Shown: piece by piece, positions 59,001 to 64,000 of the stretch
Position numbering within the stretch: the first letter of the stretch is position 1
Layout: each line of letters starts with the position of its first letter
From: Liquidambar formosana
Lineage: Eukaryota; Streptophyta; Magnoliopsida; Saxifragales; Altingiaceae
Assembly (NCBI GenBank): GCA_039720395.1
Contig: CM077824.1
Span: forward strand, 20,235,046 to 20,299,045
Direction: 5' to 3'
Length of the DNA stretch: 64,000 nt
The notes under the pieces: generated by a model
Database searches by the model: none
Seen by the model: only the letters and a program-made list of their open reading frames with translations
Told to the model about the DNA's origin: nothing
Translations under genes and position numbers: made by a program

Positions 59001-61869
59001 TGCATCGAAATTCCTGTCCCAGTACTCATCTGCTATTTTCCCTAACCACTCCTCCAATCGAGCATACGGCTCACAATCCTGGAATCCTTGCTTGTTACTA
59101 TGCACCCACACATGACCATTCCCATCATTCTATGCCAGGAAGAAAAGAAACCAAGCTTTAGAATTGTTTTAGTACTCATAAATCATCAAAACTACTATTT
59201 TTTTTTAGGGTTTTCTTAACGTGTGCCCTAAGGGAACATGTTAAGCCTCATTTAATGAAGCAATCATTGCATAGAAAATTGTGAAAATGCATATAAAATT
59301 GTGCAAATTTCCTGGGGAAATGTATTTGCACTGTTTTCTACGCACTTTCACATTTTTCTAAGCAATTTGCATAATTCTGCGCATGTTAAGAAAACCCTTT
59401 TTTTTTTAAATAAAAAAATTCATTTTTGAATTTTTGCTTATCCTGCTACTCTTTAGTTGATTTATTTAAGTTTCAGCTCCATGAAATCCTACAAATATCA
59501 GAGTTTCAGAATACACAATATCTGAACAAGCATATACATGCAGTTGTATATGAGATGGTGCTATACTGTTATAATTGTATCTACAACTACTGGTGACACT
59601 ATAATGATGACCAGAATCACCATCATTTTTCCATTTTGATGTTCTCACCTGCAACATGAAAAGGGGAGAAAGAAGGTAAAGGCAGAAATATATATATATA
59701 TCAGTCCCAGTGAGCTCTCAGCACCATGCATTAGGGGTCGTATCCCATGCATTGGACCCATGTACCCCATAACCCACTGATGCACAAGGTACAACCCCTA
59801 ATGCGGGGGCTGATATAGGCTATATCAGCAAGTGCTAACCTGACCTACATATATATACATATATATAGTGGGTTGCCCACACATGATCAAAGCTTTATAT
59901 ATATATATATATATGTATGTATATAAATCTTGAAAGTAATAATGTCTCTATATTTTTTAACATTCACATTTTGTAATTTTTGGTTGAAACAAAATACAAC
60001 TGGAAGAGCAGATTTATAATCAAACAATAATTCCAAATTTTTTATAAGCACATAATTCCAAAGTTTACTAAGGTGCATCCACGAAGTCACAAATAAAAGG
60101 CCCATTGTCTATATTGACAAGTTTAGTAAGGAATTCGTTTGTTCTCTCTTTGGATTCTCTCAAGCTCTAAATAGGAACAACCTTTGTTTCTGTTTTTCTC
60201 TTTTATTTTGCATGATAGATAGGTCTCATTTACATGGCTTCGGCCCTTTTTGTTGTTTAATATAAACTTTACTTTATCAAAAATAAATAAATCAATCAAT
60301 AAAAAAATTGGAATCATAGGTTCAGATATTCACATTTAACTTCTTTGTTATTAAATAGAATATATATCTCATTTACATCGCTTCAGCCCTATTCTTTCTC
60401 TTTTTTTTCATTTTCTTTTTTTCATCTTCATGGCTTCAGCCTTTTTGAGTTTAATAAAAACTTTATTTCATCCCAAAAAAAAAAAAAAAGGAATTATAGG
60501 TTCAGATATTCAAATTTAACTTCTTCAAGCTCGTCATTCAATAAACCTACCAACAAGATCAACAAAAATAAATCTACCACTATTTCCAATATAATTGTTT
60601 TTATTTTTAATTATAAAGAGATATCTTATAGCAATCCAGTTAAAAACTGCTCGAAGCATCATGCTACTTCTACTTTTGAGCTGCAAGATCTCTAAGGTCA
60701 AACTAGTCTAACAATGGGTCCAAAAATTTTTTGAGGTATCCAAGGTACAGCTAATCTATGTGATACAAAATAACATCAAAGCAATAAATTGAGAAAATTA
60801 CAAATTCTGAGAAGAATGTCTACCATTAGACCAGTAATATCTATGACACCAATAATGCCCCGCCCTGTATCTGCACTAAGAATCATGCCACCAACTCTCT
60901 TGTAAGCCTATAAAAGGCAGAGGGAAAAAACTAAATAAAAAAACAATGGGATCTGATGATACATACAAGTAAAAAATATATATATACAGCTACTTGAAAA
61001 TATAAGAGAAGAAAGTTACCAAATAAAAATATAAATAGAAAAGAATAGATATAATACAAATCAAGTGTATGTGTGAGAATTTGATGGTATCACCCATTGG
61101 GATTGAGAATGAGATGAGATAAAGTCGGGGTTAATGTTTTTGTCAGCTAAACCAAGCCCTGGGTGGTAGCCTGTGAAGCACAGATACTCCTACACCCCCT
61201 AAGTATTCATACCATATTCGTATCAGATAACGATACTCCTACAAGGCTAGGATACTCCCCAATACGTATTGGATATGGTCTGTAGATATCGGATACGGTC
61301 CGTACATATCGGAACAATAAAAAATAATTCCATGTCATTGGATACTCCCTGAACATGGAAGGGATATGTTCAGATATGGATGGGATCATGGGATACATTT
61401 AGGGTCACTTTAAGTTTGTAATTATTGTTTTTAAAAAAGGGTGTGGGTTTGAATGTAAAATTTAAAAGTACAAAATTACGGATATGTATAAATACCTCAA
61501 TTGAAAACCCATTTTGGTTTTCTTTTTGTGCTTTCTCTCTCTCCTAGATTGAAACCCCAATTAAAAACTCAATTGAAAACCTTGATTGAAAACCCTAAGT
61601 ATTCAATTTATTTTTTTATATGTACATATAATTGCAATTATTATCTTTTCAATCTATTTAATTTTATTAATTTTATTTTAATTTTTGCTGGAATTTTATT
61701 AATATTTATAGCTTGATGACTTATGATTTATGAATGATGAACATGGTTGATGGCTCATTGGCTTGATGCCTATGGATGTGCGTTATGGACCTATGGTCAT
61801 CTATTCTTGCATTTTAATTGGTTTTCTATATGTGTTAAATAGTTTTAAAAAAATTCTTTTTGTTACCAA

Positions 61870-61901
<32 letters not shown>

Positions 61902-64000
61902 GATATGTATTAATATTTATTTTATTTATAAAAAGTATCCCCGCCATATGGTATCTTACTTTTTTTTTTATAGAGAATTGCCGTATTATCATATTCGTAT
62001 CGTATCGTATTCATATCCGTATTTGTATTTGCGCTTCATAGGTGGTAGCCTAATCAAAGAAGTTTGAGCTTGTGCCCAAACCCACCTTTTTCTAAAATCT
62101 CAACGAGGGATAGAGGAGGTTTGGAACCCACAACAAAATGAATGTGGTTACCACATTTGGTAAGGAGCTAACCATGCACCATAATAGCATTGTGCATAAC
62201 GAAAATGAACTTGTCAACCCAAGTAAAAATCTTTTAAAAAAAAAAAAAGTATTAATAATAAAAGGAAAATTATTAATCATATAGTAAATAAAAACAAAAA
62301 CATTGATGCAAAGGATCTAGCTATTGGGGACATCCACAAAAAATACCGAAGATGGTTGTGGATCAAAATTCTGGGGACTACACGATATGATTCAATATAG
62401 TTTAGGTTTAAAAGACTGTAAGAACAAGAGAATTACGAAAAAGATGTGAATTAACAAAGTGGGGATTAATGGGATTTCCTAATACTCACCCTTTGTTTGG
62501 TTGCTGAGACAACTGTACGAAAGAAAATAAAATTCCAATCCTATAAACTATACCATTCTCGTTGTCAGGAAAAAAAATATAAAAAATTGCTCATCTAAGC
62601 CAATAGTTGTATCATGCTCACCAGTCACCACAGGGTTATTTTTTGTTCTTAAATACCAAATAAAAAAAATTTATAATATTTTTAATGTATTTTATCTTAC
62701 TCTATTTCCTCAGCACCTAAATGAACATTTAGTAAAAAATATAGCCAGAGGTAATTGATGTACAACGATTTCATGTAACCATCCTAGATAGATGGCTACA
62801 GTTCATTTGAGTTGCATAGAGTTCCAAGAACAAAAACAAAAAGGCCATCTAAACAGTCTGGTAACAAATTTAACTAACCACTTAACAACTCTATTAGTGA
62901 ATCATCACCATCAAAAACAAACAAGCTGGGAGCAATGGTGGCAATATTTACATGAGTAACTCAACAACATTTTTCTAATTTCCATTTTAGTCTTAGTTCA
63001 GGACAAGAAGTACTCACAGAACAATAACACAAATAAGATAACAAGTATACAAAAGAGATAGAGAGAGAGAAAATTTGCACTCACACCATGAATCTAAGAC
63101 TCACCTCAATTAAGCGGCCATGCCAATACAAAAATATTCCACAATTTGCACTCTCCCATTCTAATTGACAGCGACCAATAGTTAGTTGAACATGTTTTCC
63201 CATAATATGACCAATTTCTACGGAAGTCATATTCAGAGACTTTGCCAATGGCCGACTTTTAACCTGATTAAGAGTTTGAGTTAACAATCAAACAGATAAA
63301 GGTGAACCTAAATGCGATAACACCATCTAAGCACAGAAATAGAAAGGAACACACAAATTACCAGTGAATGTTGAACATATATCTTCATTCGTGGTTCTAA
63401 GAAGATGAATTCTAGATAAGATTGAAGTGAATAATCTAAAGGCACCTGAAGCCAAAGAAGACAAAATAATAAGCTAAATATAATACAATTATGTTATATA
63501 ATTGACAAGAAGATGACCAACCTTTTGCGTAATCTGTCCAGGACGAGATCTAATCCGTCCAGAACGTATAAGTATGTCTCCTTGATAAAAAGAGCTTCCA
63601 CCACTCAGCCCAGTTCGCCATTCCAGACAGTAATCTGACCCCCATTCATCTAAATTCCATATGTGTATTTGCGTTCCTGTACCTTTTTCACGAAACAAGC
63701 CCAATTTTTCACCGATTAGATACTTATTGAATGGTGAACATTCCTTAATAGATTTCAAATTGTTCTTTGCTAAAGCTTCAGATTGGACAGTTGTATCCAC
63801 TTCCATGAACTGTCCCTTTCTGTGGTAGCTTATGATTGGTATCTCTAAATTCTGCAGCATTACGATTAATTAGAAAAAGAGGGGAGGAGTTAAAACTAAC
63901 AGACACAAAGCAAAATAGAATAAAGAATAAAATCAGAAGCAAACAAAACTAAACATCAGATAATAGCATACATCTTTTCCCTCATTTAAAGACTGCGAAA
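37944..64000 (-). CDS. MORC-type GHKL ATPase with CW zinc finger (N-terminus off window)
   Basis: Exons on the minus strand, 5' to 3': beyond 64000-63972, 63522-63851, 63362-63445, 63105-63263, 60824-60907, 58992-59129, 58114-58226, 38904-39070, 38545-38676, 38179-38343 and 37944-38044. All phases fit, giving about 499 residues to TGA. The first exons hold the end of the GHKL ATPase and the S5-like domain of MORC proteins ([71 protein letters not shown]). Next is [20 protein letters not shown] and a CW-type zinc finger with cysteines in [17 protein letters not shown] and GLC, followed by GTPEQ. CW fingers read histone H3K4 methylation; MORC ATPases compact chromatin and silence transposons. 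The finger is split by a 19.0-kb intron (39071-58113). The basic tail ends [14 protein letters not shown]. The last three exons are less certain: the donor after DDIC (T/GTACTG) is weak, and reading through the 38904 donor would end at 38842 instead. Confidence 0.85.
39635..39765 (-). repeat. 3' LTR of the decayed Copia
   Basis: 131 bp, TGTTA...TAACA, preceded on the minus strand by the polypurine tract (39766-39777 region). Confidence 0.9.
39773..43950 (-). pseudogene. Copia gag-pol, broken by many stops and frameshifts
   Basis: Starts with ATG at 43950 ([20 protein letters not shown], then [20 protein letters not shown]). A zinc knuckle [14 protein letters not shown] lies at about 43130-43180. 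GAG-pre-integrase ([14 protein letters not shown]) and the integrase core ([25 protein letters not shown]) are at 42210-42550, and a later integrase piece is at 41830-42017. RT is present as [18 protein letters not shown] (40928-41128) and [12 protein letters not shown] (40415-40891). RNase H is at 39773-40360 ([32 protein letters not shown]). Each block is recognisable but the frame is broken repeatedly, so no polyprotein can be made. The left open frame ends at 39773, next to the polypurine tract, as in intact Copias. Confidence 0.9.
44639..44650 (-). other. Primer-binding site (initiator tRNA-Met type)
   Basis: Reads TGGTATCAAAGC on the minus strand directly after the 5' LTR; one base differs from the usual TGGTATCAGAGC. 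Confidence 0.85.
44651..44781 (-). repeat. 5' LTR of the decayed Copia
   Basis: 131 bp, three differences from the left LTR. On the minus strand it is followed by about 690 bp of untranslated leader before the gag ATG at 43950. Confidence 0.9.
44833..45383. mobile_element. Two TRIM copies tail-to-tail, forming a large imperfect palindrome
   Basis: The left copy (+) has an LTR fragment at 44833-44886 ending GGAAACTTAACA, then a primer-binding site TGGTATCAAAGCCC at 44887, a short internal part with no genes, and a second LTR starting TGTTGGGAAGTTCC at 45038. The right copy (-) mirrors it: LTR end CCAACA at 45174, CACGTGAGGAG on the minus strand, primer site TGGTATTAGAGC ending at 45277, and an outer LTR at 45278 to about 45383. 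The two inner LTRs meet near 45105, around AGAGGGCCCAAACAAG. The size and lack of genes fit TRIM elements. A third, minus-strand relative lies at 47281-47478. Confidence 0.7.
45494..45741. repeat. Exact tandem duplication, 2 x 124 bp
   Basis: Units 45494-45617 and 45618-45741 (GATTTTACTTAAAAGTGCC ... GCTGTAATGCC) are identical as read. The right end touches the start of the left LTR of the Copia at 45743-56463. Confidence 0.92.
46662..47688 (-). mobile_element. Deleted mini-Copia with TRIM-like segment, about 1.03 kb
   Basis: Two LTRs (46662-46875 and 47479-47688) read AGTGGATTTGTATAACTAG ... CACTTTTCCAACA in plus orientation and are about 95% alike. Minus orientation follows from the polypurine tract CTTGAGGGGAAG abutting the left LTR and a primer site TTGGTATCAAAGC abutting the right. 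Only the end of pol remains between them: RNase H pieces [31 protein letters not shown] and [11 protein letters not shown] (about 46945-47265). Between RNase H and the primer site (47281-47478) is sequence like the TRIM at 44833-45383. The flanks GTTGT/GTTCT match at 4 of 5. It looks like a deletion or template-switch product that could move only with help. Confidence 0.65.
47689..49613. other. Interior of the old Copia, mostly unassigned
   Basis: No confident coding domain. A 151-codon open frame on - (47755-48210) has no recognisable motif and is Ser/His-rich. 48395-48570 holds a short degenerate repeat array, listed separately. Confidence 0.4.
48395..48570. repeat. Degenerate array of CCTTAAGG/ACCAGATGCC units
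   Basis: About eight units of 16-30 bp built from ACCAGATGCCTTA, CCTTAAGGACC and GGAGATATTCCTAAGG, many of them palindromic. It is bordered on both sides by ordinary AT-rich sequence. Confidence 0.7.
49614..49934. mobile_element. Solo LTR, 321 bp, with exact 5-bp target duplication
   Basis: Starts TGTTAGGAATTTTTACC and ends ACTACCTAACA, flanked by GTTGA at 49609-49613 and 49935-49939. Same family as 23637-24010. No internal sequence remains. Confidence 0.92.
50415..50532 (+). repeat. 5' LTR of the young Copia, with TATA-like box
   Basis: 118 bp. TATAAATA at 50478-50485 is the likely core promoter. No difference from the 3' LTR was found by eye. Confidence 0.93.
50533..50544 (+). other. Primer-binding site (initiator tRNA-Met)
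   Basis: TGGTATCAGAGC directly after the 5' LTR, the canonical Copia sequence. Confidence 0.93.
51004..53550 (+). CDS. Copia gag, protease and integrase, 848 codons
   Basis: First part of the polyprotein. Gag starts [20 protein letters not shown], with a UBN2-type capsid region, and ends in a zinc knuckle [14 protein letters not shown] at about residue 249. The aspartic protease has [12 protein letters not shown] (about 349). A GAG-pre-integrase domain ([11 protein letters not shown]) is followed by the integrase core with the D, D and E of [19 protein letters not shown] and [11 protein letters not shown]. The start is the first ATG after a 459-bp leader. The frame ends with TGA at 53548-53550, between integrase and RT, where intact Copias read on; the rest continues one frame over. 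It looks like a single recent mutation (or a base error), since nothing else is broken. Proteins would act in cytoplasmic virus-like particles and, for integrase, in the nucleus. Confidence 0.93.
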   Translation: MADDKMQAISIRLNGDNYSYWSNVMKNFLIGKGRWGYVMGSETRPSDPKVDGFDKTVAKWDMENAQILTWLHNSVEPSIGQNFSKYDTAKKVWDYLQGMYLESNFAKQYELELSIRGTFQKEKSIQEFYNEMTAYWDQLALMEPVELQRLDVYINYRERQRLTQFLMALRDQFEPLRGAILHRVPSPKVDATVRELIAEETRFKIAHPVPPSQSVFTAPSVQPPLLPTPSVHLTQLTGKPKPHVGVDECSFCRQKGHWKYTCPKLAAQNRRSTPPSTFRAPLQSSVRPPTAFAAPASSNVSPTTLQSMIEQLQSIIASSSGNQSHASAMSTVYSGLHGSSSSGISSNSWIFDSGSSHHMTPHLSLLSNCVSPSSPITIVTANGSPMHVVSIGSVLPSSSSSLSIPDVFYVPTLSLSLLSISQLSDSGFDVLFSSSDCVIQERTSKKQIGTGRRVGDLYVLESLQVPVESTSLALSSFCLDQQSSPFYLWHSRLGHLSSDRLKGLVSSGYLGNVSLSDISNCSGCKLAKMSALPFNKSLSVSLSPFSLVHTDVWGPSPITTKGGSLYYVSFIDDYSRFCWVYLMTYKSDFFRIYRNFHSMIQTQFSTTIKVLRSDLGGEYCSTEFTEFLNANGTLHQSSCSGTPEQNGVAERKHRHILETARALLLSSSVPSVFWGEAVLTAVYLLNRMPTPLLSGVCPYEKLFGRIPNYSLLRVFGSACFVLLPKRERNKLSARSALCVFLGYGLHQKGYRCYDPVSKKLYVSRHVVFLERISYFTIPSRVAPVSKEDLVYIDPFPVDESSEEFVSDLDVPSLPLPDTVSSESNPSHFSSFPLVYSRRMTRPPQPICT
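53522..55213 (+). CDS. Copia reverse transcriptase and RNase H (frame +1)
   Basis: Second part of the polyprotein, open from 53522 to TGA at 55211-55213. The first ATG is at 53588, but in the parent element it would be read on from gag-pol. RT (RVT_2) blocks: [55 protein letters not shown] and the catalytic [11 protein letters not shown] (about residue 225 from the ATG). RNase H blocks: [37 protein letters not shown] and [12 protein letters not shown]. Ends 13 bases before the 3' LTR. No other damage is seen. Confidence 0.93.
   Translation, partial: HGLLSPYAPESSDEPLPERRYPLRTCTPSVRLRFSNTCFSSSYCSFLSSIHSYFEPHSYKEACTDPHWIDAMHDELLALDKNGTWELVPLPAGKNLIGCKWVYKVKTNSDGSLERYKARLVAKGFSQEYGVDYEETFAPVAKMTTVRTLISVAAVRQWPLFQLDVKNAFLNGHLYEEVYMRPPPGLTHPSGHVCRLRRALYGLKQSPRAWYERFQLAITQIGFRSSAHDSALFLRTTSQGLVIILLYVDDMIITGSDSFAIDEVKKHLFLEFEMKDLGPLRYFLGIEVASSPKGYLLTQSKYANELIHRARLTDDKVVDTPIELHAKFSASDGVPLDDPTLYRELVGCLVYLTVTRPDIAYAVHVVSQFVSAPRTTHWAALLRILRYVRGTIFQSLLLSSTSTLTLRAYADADWAGDINDRKSTSGFCVFLGDSLLSWKSKKQTVVARSTTEAEYRAMAHAIAEIVWLRWLLSDLGITISSPTPLYCDNKSAIQIAHNSVFHERTKHIEIDCHFIRQHLQLGTIDLPFVSSTAQIADFFTKTHPSARFHFLLSKLSVLSGFAS
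55216..55226 (+). other. Polypurine tract of the young Copia
   Basis: GAGGGGGG next to the 3' LTR start TGTGAG, two bases after the pol stop codon. Confidence 0.8.
55227..55344 (+). repeat. 3' LTR of the young Copia
   Basis: 118 bp, identical as read to 50415-50532; ends CTTACA, then the target copy GTGGC. Confidence 0.93.
55359..56221. mobile_element. hAT-like non-autonomous element, about 863 bp
   Basis: The ends GCAGGGGCGAAGCTAC and TAGCTCCGCCCAC are inverted relatives. It is flanked by ACCCTTAG at 55351-55358 and 56222-56229, identical over 8 bp. It contains a (TA)n(T)n microsatellite (about 55941-56013) and a G-run at 55387-55397. No transposase. The young Copia inserted six bases to its left. 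Confidence 0.75.
56291..56463 (-). repeat. 5' LTR of the old minus-strand Copia
   Basis: Starts TGTTAACTTTTTC on + and ends ATATCTCATA. On the minus strand it is followed by a primer site TGGTATCAAAGCC. The homologous left copy is at about 45743-45880. Confidence 0.65.
56533..56785. mobile_element. MITE with about 35-bp inverted ends, 253 bp
   Basis: The left end AGGAAAATGCTAAAGTGCTC and the right end (reverse) AGGAAAATGCTAAAGTGTCC continue into inverted AAATTTTTTGCCCAAA. Inner copies of TTTGGGCGAAAAATTTGGG make further hairpins. Target duplication not resolved, so the superfamily is unassigned. Confidence 0.7.
56786..57748. other. MORC intron, unassigned
   Basis: AT-rich sequence without a supported exon or element end. 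Confidence 0.45.
57749..57960 (-). mobile_element. tRNA-derived SINE (second copy)
   Basis: On the minus strand it has box A GGTAGCTTAGTTGGCAAGG and box B CTTGAGTTCAACTC, then GCCACCCAAACAAGGTTTCC, GGGTTGTGGGTCTTACACG and an A-rich tail (57749-57770). Same family as 27238-27471. Target duplication not clear. Confidence 0.8.
59207..59398. mobile_element. Small MITE, 192 bp
   Basis: Inverted ends AGGGTTTTCTTAACGTG and CATGTTAAGAAAACCCT, with further inner symmetry (GTGAAAATGC, CACTTTCACA). Lies in the MORC intron between 59129 and 60824. Flanking T-runs hide the target duplication. Confidence 0.65.
59700..59825. repeat. Short dispersed repeat (copy 2)
   Basis: Ends ATCAGTCCCAGTGAGC...GGGGGCTGATAT; shares CATGCATTAG, TGTACCCCATAACC and GGTACAACC with 18833-18960. 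Confidence 0.5.
60130..60490 (+). mobile_element. Two LINE 3' ends in a row
   Basis: Both end with a TACATGGCTTCGGCCC-like or CATGGCTTCAGCC block, TTTAATA-AAACTTTA-TT and an A-rich tail (near 60240-60310 and 60425-60490), a common plant LINE 3' end. GAATCATAGGTTCAGATATT (from 60310) is repeated after the second tail (from 60491). This suggests an unusually long target copy, or a small duplication that included the first tail. Confidence 0.55.
61172..62040. mobile_element. Mutator-like MITE, 869 bp, 10-bp target duplication
   Basis: Flanked by GGTGGTAGCC at 61162-61171 and 62041-62050, identical. The ends TGTGAAGCACAGATAC and GTATTTGCGCTTCATA are inverted with three mismatches in 16. The interior is rich in GGATAC, ATATCGGATACGG and CGTATCGTATTC stretches at both ends and A/T runs in the middle. 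A 9-10-bp duplication points to the Mutator superfamily. It lies in the MORC intron between 60907 and 63105. Confidence 0.72.

Overview
This window is plant nuclear DNA, most likely from a eudicot. It has spliced genes with very long introns, a CW-finger MORC ATPase, a plant-type MAPR/cytochrome b5 protein, L1 LINEs with zf-RVT and RNase H tails, Ty1/Copia elements primed by tRNA-iMet, tRNA-derived SINEs, Helitrons, and hAT, PIF/Harbinger and Mutator-like short elements. Nothing prokaryotic or viral was seen. Species cannot be named from the sequence.

Three host genes can be rebuilt from matching splice phases. (1) A 3-exon gene on + (9558-14557) encodes a 131-residue acidic/helical protein of unknown function. 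(2) An 8-exon gene on - (19925-32997) encodes a 241-residue membrane-anchored MAPR/cytochrome b5-domain protein resembling MAPR4. (3) A gene on - (37944 to beyond 64000) encodes a MORC-type GHKL ATPase with a CW zinc finger. Eleven exons are in the window; the N-terminus lies off the right edge.

Region by region: 0.4-8 kb is a nest of transposons, with a dead Harbinger transposase split by a 4.06-kb LTR element, followed by a Helitron, a fold-back element and a Tourist-type MITE. 8-14.6 kb holds the small gene, with LINE tails in its first intron. 14.8-19.9 kb is intergenic with L1 RNase H relics. 19.9-33 kb is the MAPR4-like gene, whose introns hold L1s, a SINE inside a Ty3 gag relic, a solo LTR and a MITE rich in GATATATC. 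33-37.9 kb is intergenic with a second Helitron and an L1 split by a hAT element. 37.9-64 kb is the MORC gene. Its 19-kb intron interrupts the CW finger coding sequence and is mostly Copia DNA: a decayed 5.1-kb Copia, a tail-to-tail TRIM pair, and an old Copia carrying nested insertions. The nested insertions include a 4.93-kb Copia with identical LTRs and one frame break.

Most of the window is therefore mobile DNA in or between three ordinary genes. Target-site duplications were found for most elements, so the insertion order can often be read. The points most worth a second look are the transposon-packed intron inside a likely chromatin-silencing gene, the LTR element whose leader pairs with its own LTR instead of a tRNA, and the unnamed 131-residue gene.
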